This document shows positions 38,204-47,599 of a stretch of 64,000 bases of DNA, one piece after another. This DNA comes from Paratinospora sagittata (Eukaryota > Streptophyta > Magnoliopsida > Ranunculales > Menispermaceae). The translations under genes were made by a program, and so were the position numbers. The stretch spans positions 10,168,620-10,232,619 of the forward strand of contig CM069594.1 in the NCBI GenBank assembly GCA_035771175.1. Direction: 5' to 3'. Below the pieces are notes generated by a model. It ran no database searches, was not told the DNA's origin, and saw nothing but the letters and a program-made list of their open reading frames with translations. The number at the start of each line of letters is the position of its first letter. Positions within the stretch are counted from its first letter, which is position 1.

Positions 38204-41200
38204 TGGATCAAGGGGATTAATTGAGCCAAGCTTGGAAAGAATACGATGAAAATGATCCGACGACAAGGCCTTTGTGAAGATATCTGCAAGCTGGTCATGG
38301 CTACGAGTGTAATGAGTAACAATGGCCCGAGTCTGAACATGTTGTCGAATGTAATGACAATCAACCTCAATGTGTTTAGTCCGTTCATGAAAAACAGGAT
38401 TAGAGGCAATGTGCATAGCCGCTTGATTGTCACAACAAAGCGTTATAGACTGAGAATGAGAGATACCCAAATCGGCAAGGAGAGCCTTTAGCCACATGAG
38501 TTCAGAAGCTGTGGAAGCCATGGCCCGATACTCTGCTTCGGCACTTGACCGTGCTACCACTGTTTGTTTCTTACTTTTCCAAGAAACCAGATTCCCACCA
38601 ATAAAGATACAATAACCCGTAGTGGACTTTCGATCAAGTTGATTTCCAGCCCAATCTGCATCCGTATAGCCAAGAATTTGAGAATGCCCGTTAGCTTTCA
38701 TGAGGATGCCACGGCCAATTGTTTTCTTTAGATATCGAAGAATTCTCTGAACAATATGCATATGAACCGTGGTGGGAGAATGCATAAATTGACTAATAAT
38801 GCTCACTGCATAACTAATATCAGGCCGTGTGATTGTTAAATAGATAAGTTTGCCAACCAATCTTTGATAATCTTGAACAGAACCCAGAGGTGCACCAGAT
38901 CTATCAAGCTGCAGTTTGCTATCCAATGGTGTGCGTGCAGGTTTGCAATCCAACATATCAGCATCACGCAATAAATCTGTCACATACTTGCGTTGATTCA
39001 AGAACAAGCCTTTGGAGGAAGTAGCCATTTCGATGCCCAGAAAGTATTTCAGCACACCGAGATCTTTAATGGAAAACTTTTCTTGGAGAACACACTTAAG
39101 CTTACGTATAGCAGCATCATCATCACCGGTAACAATTAAGTCATCAACATAAATCAAAACAATCAGTCGCTTACCCGAGTGCATGTGAACAAATAAAGAG
39201 TGATCTGCATTACTTCTCTTAAACCCAAGTTCTTCAAGAACCATACTTAATTTGGCATGCCATGCGCGTGGAGATTGCTTCAAGCCATAAATAGATTTGT
39301 GCAATCGACACACTAACCTTGGATCAGTACCTTGTGGATGCCCCGGCGGAAGCTTCATATAGACTTCTTCTACAAGCTCGCCATGCAAAAACGCATTTTT
39401 AACATCCATTTGTGAAAGAGACCAGCCTTGATTGATAGCGACAGAAATCAAGGTACGGACAGTTGTCATTTTTGCGACGGGCGCAAACGTCTCTTTGTAA
39501 TCAACACCATATGTTTGAGTGAACCCTTGAGCAACAAGTCGGGCCTTATACTGTTCAATTGAGCCATCGACTTTGAACTTAGTCTTGTATACCCACCTAC
39601 TGCCAACTGCCTTTTTATCATGTGGGAGGGAAACCACACTCCAAGTATTGTTATCAGCTAGTGCTTGGAGTTCGTCATTCATAGCATCCTTCCAGACTGC
39701 CTGTTGAACCGCCTCTTGATAATTTCTTGGTTCGGTGACACTAGAAATCTGACTGAGATAAGCAGTATAGGTAGGTGATAAGTTTTGATAACTCAAAACA
39801 TGATGTATGGGATGACATACCGAGTAAGCCACGTAATCGTGAAGCCTTGAAGGTGGATGTCGTTCACGAGGTGGATTACGGCGAGGAATAGGTGCAGGAG
39901 CTGGTGACTCATCACCCATGATCACTGCTGGCGCTGGGACAGGATCCACATGTATGGTGGTAGTGGGTGCATGAGCTGTGCAAGGTACGTCATCACCATT
40001 AGCAGTGTCTGCTGAAGAATGCTCGAAAGAGACAGCTTGGGGCACAACTGGTGGTACAGCAGCTGGAATGGGAAGTGGAAACAGGTCATGCTCCCCCTGA
40101 CTAAGAATATCATCTGAGTTGCTGAAATATGGCACTGCCTCATTGAACCGAACATCTCGACTAACCATGAGCTTCTTTGTAACAGGATTATAACATTTAT
40201 AACCTTTCTGCGTAGGAGAATAACCCAAAAATACACATTTGACAGCCCGTGGTTCCAGTTTGTCGCGCTGATGAGACTGAATGTGAACATAGCAGGTGCA
40301 CCCGAAGACTCTGAGATGAGAAAAGCTTGGAGTTTTTTCTGTCAACAACTCAATAGGAGAATTAAACTGCAAAATTCGACTAGGCAAGCGATTAATTAGA
40401 TAAGCTGCTGTAAACACTCCTTGTGACCAAAATATTTTGGGAACATTCATGCCCAACATCAGTGCTCTAGTTTTGTCAAGTAGATCACGATTTTTCCTCT
40501 CCGCTATACCATTTTGTTGTGGAGTCCCAACACAACTAGTATGGTGAAAAATGCCATGCATGCTCAAGTATTGTGTCATGATATGTGTCATAAATTCAGT
40601 ACCATTATCTGATCGTAGAACCTTAATCTTAGAGGAAAATTGAGTGATGACTAAGTTATGAAAGTCTTGGAAAACATGAGCAACTTCACTTTTGGATTTT
40701 AAGAGATATAACCATGTAAAACGAGAGTAATCGTCAACAAATGTTACAAAATATTTGTATCCATCAAATGATTCAAGCACTGGACCCCAAACATCAGAAT
40801 GTACCAAATCAAAAATTTTATTTGAACGTGAATCTGAAGAAGAAAAAGGTAATCGAGTAGATTTTGATAAAGGACATACATCACAATTTAATGGATGTTT
40901 ATTCAAAACGGGAAAAAGTTTGGATAAAATGGGCGCCGAAGGATGAGCTAAGCGTTGATGCCACAACTCTTGAATAGAAGACAAGCAAGCATATGCGTGG
41001 GGTTCTTTGGACAAATAAGCATTCTTGGGAAGATAATAGAGTCCTTGATAGAAGAATCCTTCACCAATCGTCCTCTGGGTTATTAGATCCTGAAATATAA
41101 CTTTGTTAGGAGAAAAGATGACACGACAATTTAGACTGGCTATTAATCGGCCAACTGAAAGTAGTTGAAATGGAAATGAAGGCACATAAAGAACGGATGA

Positions 41201-42508
41201 TGAAATGGAGTTTGAAAGTAACTTAGTCTTACCATGGCCAACAACACTCACACTCTTACCATTGGCTATGGTTATGGTAGATGAAGGAGAGAAAAACTCA
41301 AAGTCAGTCAAATTTCTAGATATATTAGTTACATGATCAGTGGCACCCGAATCTATAACCCAATAATCATGCACATTACTAATATTAAGAGCGAGTGAAA
41401 CGGCATTAAATATACCTGACATATCTTCAGAAGACAAGTTCTTATTTTCAGCAAGAAATCCCGCAAATTGACCAAGCAAGGCCGAAGAATTACCAATCTC
41501 ATTCTTGTCAACAGCATCGTGTTTGGCCTGAATGTAAGTAGCAAACTCATTGATAAGATTTATAGGACTAGAAGTAAACCTAGATAACTCATCAGATAGT
41601 GGTGCAGATACAAGGTTGGCTTGATATCCAGAGAATGGACCACGTTTCGGGCCTCCTTTGTTTGCAAACTTGGGTTTGAGGTCTGGGTGAAGAATCCAAC
41701 ATCTATCCACGGTATGGCCAATGTTGCTACAATGGCTACACTTCAATTCATTCCTTCTAGCCTTGTTCCCTCTGTCATCTGGACGTCGTTGAGTGGAAAT
41801 ATAGGCTCGTGTGTCAGATATATCTGATTTAATTTTTACAGACATAACCTTTTTTCGTGTTTCTTCACGTTGGATAGTAGCACAAACACTTGCAAACGTC
41901 GGCAACTCAGAATTCATGAGAATGCGGCTACAAAGATCTTCATAATCTGGGGTTAGATTTGCCAACAACTGGAAAATCTTGTCTTCCTCAGCCCTTTTCA
42001 ACAAGATTGTCGAGTCAGTGGTATGTGGTCGATAGACCGCTAACTCATTCCACATGGTCTTCATGCGACCAAGAAACTGAACAAAAGGTTTACCTTCTTG
42101 TTGGAAAGAGGCAATATCCTTCTTGAGTTGGAACACCCGTGCAGAATTATTATGATTTCCATAAAACTCTTTTACGGCACTCCATAAATCCGCAGCTGAG
42201 TCGGAATAACTGAAAATCTCAGCAATATGTGGCTCCATCGTATTAAGCAACCACGATTGGACCATCTGATCATTAGCAAACCAAGCCTTGTATTGAGCAG
42301 ACTGGACATCCGGAGCGACATTGCTCCCATCGATAAAATCAATCCGTGATCTCCCACCAAGAGCTAATGTCACTGCCCTCGACCAAGGGAGATAATTAAA
42401 ATCATTCAATTGAACCGAGCATAATCGCTGATTCGAATTGACATCAGAAGAAGAAAAAGATAACGGAACAGTAGAACTTTCCGTGTTGGATAGAACTATT
42501 TCGGCCAT
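38198..42508 (-). CDS. Copia-1 gag-pol polyprotein (1436 aa, intact)
   Basis: It runs from ATG 42508 to the stop at 38198 without interruption. Domains in order: gag (UBN2-like, residues about 25-230), CCHC zinc knuckle (CSHCSNIGHTVDRCW, about 257-271), aspartic protease (DSGATDH, about 385) and GAG pre-integrase (LWHQRLAHP). Integrase core follows (HSDVWGP, FVDDYSRF, RSDNGTEF, with QQNGIAERKNR holding the Glu), then reverse transcriptase (QMDVKNAFLHGE, YVDDLIVTGDD), and RNase H (YTDADWAG and AEAEYRAMA). The order PR-INT-RT-RH is diagnostic of Ty1/copia. All catalytic motifs I can check are present, so it is potentially active. The lineage within copia is not assigned. Confidence 0.95.
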   Translation of the reverse strand: MAEIVLSNTESSTVPLSFSSSDVNSNQRLCSVQLNDFNYLPWSRAVTLALGGRSRIDFIDGSNVAPDVQSAQYKAWFANDQMVQSWLLNTMEPHIAEIFSYSDSAADLWSAVKEFYGNHNNSARVFQLKKDIASFQQEGKPFVQFLGRMKTMWNELAVYRPHTTDSTILLKRAEEDKIFQLLANLTPDYEDLCSRILMNSELPTFASVCATIQREETRKKVMSVKIKSDISDTRAYISTQRRPDDRGNKARRNELKCSHCSNIGHTVDRCWILHPDLKPKFANKGGPKRGPFSGYQANLVSAPLSDELSRFTSSPINLINEFATYIQAKHDAVDKNEIGNSSALLGQFAGFLAENKNLSSEDMSGIFNAVSLALNISNVHDYWVIDSGATDHVTNISRNLTDFEFFSPSSTITIANGKSVSVVGHGKTKLLSNSISSSVLYVPSFPFQLLSVGRLIASLNCRVIFSPNKVIFQDLITQRTIGEGFFYQGLYYLPKNAYLSKEPHAYACLSSIQELWHQRLAHPSAPILSKLFPVLNKHPLNCDVCPLSKSTRLPFSSSDSRSNKIFDLVHSDVWGPVLESFDGYKYFVTFVDDYSRFTWLYLLKSKSEVAHVFQDFHNLVITQFSSKIKVLRSDNGTEFMTHIMTQYLSMHGIFHHTSCVGTPQQNGIAERKNRDLLDKTRALMLGMNVPKIFWSQGVFTAAYLINRLPSRILQFNSPIELLTEKTPSFSHLRVFGCTCYVHIQSHQRDKLEPRAVKCVFLGYSPTQKGYKCYNPVTKKLMVSRDVRFNEAVPYFSNSDDILSQGEHDLFPLPIPAAVPPVVPQAVSFEHSSADTANGDDVPCTAHAPTTTIHVDPVPAPAVIMGDESPAPAPIPRRNPPRERHPPSRLHDYVAYSVCHPIHHVLSYQNLSPTYTAYLSQISSVTEPRNYQEAVQQAVWKDAMNDELQALADNNTWSVVSLPHDKKAVGSRWVYKTKFKVDGSIEQYKARLVAQGFTQTYGVDYKETFAPVAKMTTVRTLISVAINQGWSLSQMDVKNAFLHGELVEEVYMKLPPGHPQGTDPRLVCRLHKSIYGLKQSPRAWHAKLSMVLEELGFKRSNADHSLFVHMHSGKRLIVLIYVDDLIVTGDDDAAIRKLKCVLQEKFSIKDLGVLKYFLGIEMATSSKGLFLNQRKYVTDLLRDADMLDCKPARTPLDSKLQLDRSGAPLGSVQDYQRLVGKLIYLTITRPDISYAVSIISQFMHSPTTVHMHIVQRILRYLKKTIGRGILMKANGHSQILGYTDADWAGNQLDRKSTTGYCIFIGGNLVSWKSKKQTVVARSSAEAEYRAMASTASELMWLKALLADLGISHSQSITLCCDNQAAMHIASNPVFHERTKHIEVDCHYIRQHVQTRAIVTHYTRSHDQLADIFTKALSSDHFHRILSKLGSINPLDPA

Positions 42509-42852
42509 TTTTGACAGAATAGAAACAAGAACAATCGAATTAATTATTATTATTATTATTATTATTTTTTGATAAAAAAAAAATAATAATAATAAAAAAA
42601 TTAATAAACAACTTTTCCTTCTTTTTTTTTTTTTTTTTACCGGAACTACTTCTGAAACTCACAGTAACTGCAACAACTCACGGTAACGTAGCAACCTACG
42701 ATAACTCACGGTAAAAAAAAAATAAAAATAAAAATAAAATAAAAATAAAACAGGTCTTCACCTTCTCTGCTGCAACGCGCACAGTGATATAAACGCTGCA
42801 ACGCGCACAGTGATATAAACGCTGCAATAGCAGTAAAGTTTCTTCAACCCAC
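42509..42852 (-). other. Copia-1 untranslated leader with microsatellite and 28-bp direct repeat
   Basis: This is the leader between primer site and gag ATG. It contains an (ATT)n run at about 42544-42566, a T-run at about 42623-42639, A-rich low complexity at about 42713-42752, and two tandem copies of a 28-bp unit beginning GCTGCAACGCGCACAG at about 42770-42825. Confidence 0.75.
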
Positions 42853-42870
42853 GGTTTGGCTCTGATACCA
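42853..42870 (-). other. Copia-1 primer binding site
   Basis: In element sense TGGTATCAGAGCCAAACC, the usual plant retrotransposon match to the 3' end of initiator tRNA-Met. It has no spacer from the 5' LTR. Confidence 0.9.
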
Positions 42871-43181
42871 TGAAGAAAAAATTACAGAGAGGAAGGTTGA
42901 AGAAAAGGATACAGAGAGGAACCAATGAATATTAGAGAATGATTTTTCTGTATATTGAGAATTGCTTGATTACATGTCTAACATATATAGGCTATTTTAG
43001 TTACACATATTATAGAAAGAATGCTAATATCTCTCTATTACAATCCCTAGAATAATGCTAAGCCATATATACAAATCTCTTAATTATAGAAAGAATGCTA
43101 ATTTCTAGAATAATGCTAAATATATACAAATCTCCTAATTATAGAAACATGCCATATAATTAGGAGATAAATCCGACAATA
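42871..43181 (-). repeat. Copia-1 5' LTR
   Basis: 311 bp, matching 37880-38190 with no difference that I can see. The inner edge (42871) directly abuts the primer binding site. Confidence 0.95.
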
Positions 43182-43356
43182 CTAGTGCTGGCTTCTTGCT
43201 GGAGGGACGATGATGATGATGAGGAAGAAGATGAGTAGTAGGTGTAGTTGAAATGGAAGGAGAAGCTTGTGAGATCACAAGCTTGTCTTGAACAAGATGA
43301 TGAGAGTCTCTGATGAGAGGTGTTTTTGGGCAACATTTGCTAATGCAAGAGCCCAT
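43182..43356 (-). CDS. Host gene 2, 5' part: N-myristoylated Ser-rich protein, split by copia-1
   Basis: The ATG at 43356-43354 starts MGSCISKCCPKT, an N-myristoylation signal (Gly2, Ser6) with nearby Cys 4, 8 and 9 that could be palmitoylated, predicting membrane anchoring. A His run (HHHH) and basic SSKKPAL follow. After 175 nt the frame is cut by the copia-1 LTR inside the codon after PAL. Without the insert and one target copy it continues in frame at 37874. I see no intron signal. The upstream DNA (43357-43715) is short, because a MULE inverted repeat begins about 360 bp before the ATG. The function is not recognised beyond a plant-specific family. Confidence 0.75.
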
Positions 43357-43715
43357 ATTGCTGGTGATTCAATTCAAACAGGACGTGTGCGGCACTCGAT
43401 ATAATGTTGCTTTTTTAAGCTTATATTTTATATGGAAATGTAAAAAAGGGTATGTACGTAGAAGAGTTGCTTTTTTACCTTTTTTCAGGTTTTTGAATTT
43501 GATCAAGCGGGTAAAAATCCGTTGGCTAACGGATACATATGAGAAAAAGATGAGAACTTATGTGCTTCTTCCACTTTACGCTTTCCACTGATGAAGTTAT
43601 TGATCCTATGGTACAGGAGCTAAGTAACTAAGCCGACTCCATGCACGTGTCGTCACTGAGGTGTGAATGAGGTAGAAAGTGGGTCCAATTTATGATTTGA
43701 TGAATGTTAGAATTA
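43357..43715. other. Upstream region of host gene 2
   Basis: The only space between the host ATG and the left end of MULE-1. It should hold the 5' UTR and core promoter of host gene 2. I see no strong motif beyond AT-rich tracts. Confidence 0.5.
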
Positions 43716-44035
43716 GGGCTTTTGACTTGATTGCCCTTAAAAAATAATTTTTTTTTACAAATGCCATTAAAATCTAACAATGACTGGTTTGCCATAATTT
43801 GACAATTCAAAGTCCAGTCAGCCTACACACTGGCGCCACGTGGACTTAGGGACGCTGATTAGGCTAAATAAATTTTGGTATAGAAAAAAGACGCCTTTCA
43901 TAAAACAATTTTATAAAAGGCCTTAAATAAAACATTATTATTTTTTTCTTATAGAAGGTGTATTTCTAAAAGACGCCTTCTATAAAAAATAATTTTTTTT
44001 TAATATGGAAAAAGACGCCTTCCATACAATTTATT
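43716..44035 (+). repeat. MULE-1 left terminal inverted repeat
   Basis: It matches the reverse complement of 49840-50093. Its inner part has three AAGACGCCTT motifs with small hairpins (about 43890-44030). Confidence 0.7.
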
Positions 44036-44059
44036 TTTTCCTTTTTTTTGTACTTGTGT

Positions 44060-45215
44060 CAATCAATTGAGCGGGACCATGGTGTTTTTTCTTACCGGAC
44101 CACTATGAGGGCGTCCCAATACCCTCCCACGATCCCCCGGAGGCGACGGAACCCCATTCCCATGCCCGGTTGAATTTTTAGACCCCCATCCGGAATTCAA
44201 GTTATTAAGAAAAACCGAAGCTTTTAGTAAACTGTTCGGCCTCATCGAAGCCAAACAACGTGTTTTTTTTTTACACGACCACTTTCAGTGCGTCCCACTA
44301 TCCTTCCACGATCCCCCGGAGGCGACGGAACCCCATTCCCATGCCCGGTTGAATTTTAGGACCCCCATCCGAAATTCAAGTTATTAAGAAAAACATATTA
44401 GTAAACTGTTCGGCCTCACCGAAGCCAAACCACGTGAATTTTTTTTACACGACCACTTTCAGTGTGTCCCACTATCCTCCCACGATCCCCCGGAGGCGAC
44501 GGAACCCCATTCCCATGCCCCGTTGAATTTTGGGACCCCCATCCGGAATTCAAGTTATTAAGAAAAACCGATTAGTAAACTGTTCGGCCTCACCGAAGCC
44601 AAACCACGTGAATTTTTTTTACACGACCACTTTTAGTGTGTCCCACTATCCTCCCACGATCCCCCCGAGGCGACGGAACCCCATTCCCATGCTCAGTTGA
44701 ATTTTTGGACCCCCATCCGAAATTTAAGTTATTAAGAAAAACCGAAGCTTTTAGTAAACTGTTTGGCCTCACCGAAGCCAAACCACGTGGTTTTTTTTTT
44801 ACCCGACCACTTTCAGCGCGTCCCACTATCCTCCCACGATCCCCCGGAGGCGACGGAACCCCATTCTCATGCCCGGTTGAATTTTTGGACCCCCATCCGG
44901 AGTTCAAGTTATAAAGAAAAATCGAAGCTTTTAGTAAACTGTTCGACCTAACCGAAGCCAAACAATGTGGTTTTTTTTTACCCGACAACTTTCAGTGCGT
45001 CCCACGATCCCCCGGAGGAGACGGAACCCCATTCCCATGCCCGGTTGAATTTTTGGACCCCCATCCGAAATTCAAGTTATTAAGAAAAATCGAACCTTTT
45101 AGTAAACTGTTTGGCCTCACCGAAGCCAAACCAAATGGTTTTTTTTTTACCCAACCACTTTCAACGCGTCCCACTATCCTCCCACGATCCCCCGGAGGCG
45201 ACGGAACCCCAATAT
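44060..45215 (-). repeat. Seven-unit tandem array, 168-180 bp period, inside MULE-1
   Basis: The shared block GATCCCCCGGAGGCGACGG recurs, with minor changes, at 44131, 44310, 44484, 44658, 44838, 45006 and 45186. Intervals are 179, 174, 174, 180, 168 and 180 bp. Five of six are multiples of three, and most units can be read open on the minus strand as a repeat of about 58 residues (GVPSPPGDRGRIVG, then NSLLKASVFLNNLN and GWGSKNSTGHGNG). The minus-strand transposase frame runs straight into the array at about 45215, with a stop near 44992. Each unit also carries the T-run and CACGTG-like junction. Confidence 0.85.
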
Positions 45216-46057
45216 ATCGTGATACAGAAGTAGAAGGATCTCGCTTTACAATATCAAATATATCGCTATATATTAGCTTTAAATCCAATTGTCTATGATC
45301 TTGCGACATTTGGGCAAAAATACATGTGTGTGGGAATGAACATTTTGTGATCTCAAACAATCCCAATTTATTGCGTTTAGAAGCCCTTAGCCTCCATTGA
45401 CAACCATATTTCCATTTCTTACACCTAATTGACCAAAACTTGGGTTCTGAATCGACCATGACATATTCTTGTTGCTTGGCTATGCAACATCGTTTTACTC
45501 TATGTTGCAAGTCTTCCTTACTAGGAAATGTGAGTCCTTTGCATAGATCTTGTGACTCGTTCCACCCCATAGATATGTTATCATGGTTGTCTGATAATGG
45601 GGTCATAGCTTCATGATTACGTTCCATGAAATTCGGTGATGGAGCCTCAAAACTTGCTATGGTAGGCTGTGGTGTATCCCCCATACTATGCAACTCAGTG
45701 TCTTGTAACTCGATTTCCTCAATGCTTACGCCATTGCCATCTTCTCGTAGTGGCGATGCATACATAAACCCATCATGTTCAATTACCCTCAACAAAGTAT
45801 CACGCATATCAATAAAATTAGACATCTCATGTCACGCCCTGACCGCAGCAAGAACGCGGGCGCACCATCGTAGTGGAGAACGCCATCCCCGTATCTCACA
45901 ATATTGTCATATCGCCATGTAGCAACCCAACCGCAGCTGGTCTACATCGAAACGATTATTTGTCTGCCACTATTCATGAATAGTGCAGGGCCTCCTTAGG
46001 AATCGAACTCAAGACCTCCCTTAAGGAGTTAGATTTCGCATTCCTAGTAACCACTGA

Positions 46058-46228
46058 GCCAATGGTTCAGTGGCTACTCGGTTGCGACGGAGGGCTCCCT
46101 GAGGGGGAGGTCCTGGGTTCGAACTGGGGGAGGCCCTCCCTGTGCGCTGCGGTGTGCAGGGGGACAAATAATTATTTCGATGTAGACCAGCTGCGGTTGG
46201 GTTGCTACATGGCGATATGACAATATTA
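46058..46228 (+). repeat. SINE-like unit with tRNA-type A and B boxes
   Basis: An A box match TGGTTCAGTGG (about 46064) and a B box match GGTTCGAACT (about 46112), about 45 bp apart, are followed by a body (GATGTAGACCAGCTGCGGTT, then TTGCTACATGGCGATATGAC). That body also occurs in the neighbouring blocks behind a different tRNA-like head (GGTCT(C/T)GAGTTCGATTCC). This suggests the foldback element assembled from SINE-like copies. The family is not known to me. Confidence 0.45.
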
Positions 46229-46243
46229 TGTATACGAAGTCCT

Positions 46244-46281
46244 GACAAAAAGGCCTTATGTATACATAAGGCCTTTTTGTC
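46244..46281. repeat. Perfect 38-bp palindrome
   Basis: Two 19-bp arms, GACAAAAAGGCCTTATGTA and its exact reverse complement, with no loop. It marks the join between the first and second blocks of the nested element. Confidence 0.9.
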
Positions 46282-46504
46282 ACGCCCTGACCGCAGCCAG
46301 AACGCGGGCGCACCACCGCAGTGGAGAACGCCAGCCCCGTATCTCACAATATTGTCATATCGCCATGTAGCAACCCAACCGCAGTTGGTCTACATTGAAA
46401 CGATTATTTGTCTGCCACTATTCATGAATAGTGCAGGGCCTCCCTAAGAATCGAACTCAAGACCTCCCTTAAGGAGTTAGATTTCGCATTCCTAGGCCTT
46501 TTTG

Positions 46505-46964
46505 TCACACCCTGGGTTGCACAGCGTGCCCCGTACCCAGGTGTGGGCGCACCCCCTCGGGGCGAACGCCTAGCCATAGTACCACATAATATTGTCATAT
46601 CGCCATGTAGCAACCCAACCGCAGCTGGTCTACATCGAAACGATTATTTGTCTGCCACTATTCATGAATAGTGCAGGGCATCCCTAGGAATCGAACTCGA
46701 GACCTCCCTTAAGGAGTCTAATTTTCGCATTCTTAGTAAATGCGAAATTAGACTCCTTAAGGGAGGTCTCGAGTTCGATTCCTTGGGATGCCCTGCACTA
46801 TTCATGAATAGTGGCAGACAAATAATCGTTTCGATGTAGACCAGCTGCGGTTGGGTTGCTACATGGCGATATGACAATATTATGTGGTACTATGGCTAGG
46901 CGTTCGCCCCGAGGGGGTGCGCCCACACTTGGGTAGGGGGCACGCTGTGCAACCCAGGGTGTGA
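46505..46964. repeat. 460-bp near-perfect hairpin inside the nested element
   Basis: The arms, about 227 bp each, run from TCACACCCTGGG to a centre near 46733 (TTCGCATT / AATGCGAA) and back to CCCAGGGTGTGA. A transcript would fold into a long double-stranded RNA. Only scattered mismatches are seen. Confidence 0.85.
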
Positions 46965-47599
46965 CATCTCATGTCCATCATCGTCATCACTGTCTTCGTC
47001 GAGGTGGGCATTGTTGTCTTCATAATTGAATTCATCATCAGACAAATGTACATTGGAAGGACTAGCATCTTCAGAATCATTGGTCATGTAGTCGATTGTA
47101 GCATCAAAAGGTGAAGCTGTATTCGGACAAATGTTCTCCATTGATCTCCGTGCACTATGACCGCCAAAATTCATGTGGCTTCGGTGACTCCCCGTTTGAC
47201 GACCTTAGGTTGGATTTCCACCAACAACTTCTACATACACCTCCATATTATTAGGAGGTGGGAGCTCTTGCAACATGGAGAAAATATCCCTTAGCGCTTG
47301 CTCAGTTCTAATCGGAACCACCGTATAATTGAAATCCTTATTGCCAAAACACAAAGGATATCTTTAGGTGATATTGATCGTTGCACAAATTGAAATCCCT
47401 AGTGCACCTCGAATAACCCCTTCAAATTCTTCAAGACCAATGCCTAATCGGACTCTCAGAACCCCGACTGGCGGTCTATCGTAAGATGCACCTCGCGAAC
47501 CATGTATTACAGAACCACCACTGTAGCATATTATAGAAACAAACTTATCTATCATCTGGACATAATAAGCAAAATACAATCATCATTCCTTCAAACAAA

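Larger units (their letters stand above)
37875..43186 (-). mobile_element. Full-length Ty1/copia retrotransposon (copia-1) with target duplication
   Basis: LTRs at 37880-38190 and 42871-43181 (311 bp each) look identical by eye. The 5-bp target duplication CTAGT lies at 37875-37879 and 43182-43186. Element orientation is minus. A primer site complementary to initiator tRNA-Met abuts the 5' LTR, a purine tract abuts the 3' LTR, and one uninterrupted gag-pol frame lies between. The LTR ends in element sense are TA...CA instead of TG...CA. It is inserted in the coding sequence of host gene 2. All visible parts for autonomous transposition are present. Confidence 0.95.
45823..46973. mobile_element. 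Foldback-type element nested in MULE-1, 9-bp target duplication
   Basis: The 1133-bp insert (45832-46964) starts TCACGCCCTG and ends CAGGGTGTGA, flanked by the perfect 9-bp repeat CATCTCATG (45823-45831 and 46965-46973), the size typical of Mutator-superfamily insertions. It is built of several copies of one about 225-bp block in both orientations. The start motif TCAC(G/A)CCCTG recurs at 45832, 46280 and 46505. A 10-bp direct repeat GGCCTTTTTG at 46270-46279 and 46495-46504 brackets the second block. No protein is encoded. Confidence 0.8.
45218..47555 (-). pseudogene. MULE-1 transposase N-terminal half, interrupted and truncated
   Basis: It reads from ATG 47555, after a splice-like CAG. An N-terminal PB1-like segment (GGSVIHGSRGASYDRPPVGV, then VPIRTEQALRDIF) is followed by an acidic linker (DEDSDDDDG at about 46985). 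The MuDR DNA-binding-like domain (GLTFPSKEDLQHRVKRCC, then CKKWKYGCQWRLRASK and PHTC) lies at about 45560-45270. Stops lie near 47365 and 47205. The inserted element 45832-46964 splits the frame at DDGHEM/SNFID, and removing it with one target copy restores the frame exactly. The DDE catalytic core is missing: the frame passes into the tandem array at about 45215. Confidence 0.75.

Noticed and set aside
37883..43178. Copia-1 borders set at canonical TGTCGG...TTCA
   Set aside because: These borders leave flanks that do not match; moving the start to TATTG gives a perfect 5-bp duplication.
44060..45215. CRISPR-like array
   Set aside because: Units of 168-180 bp are similar over their whole length with no unique spacers, and the setting is a plant transposon.
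46021..46347. Open frames across the foldback element (about 70-108 aa, several repeated)
   Set aside because: They recur only because the blocks are repeated in both orientations; no protein family is recognised.
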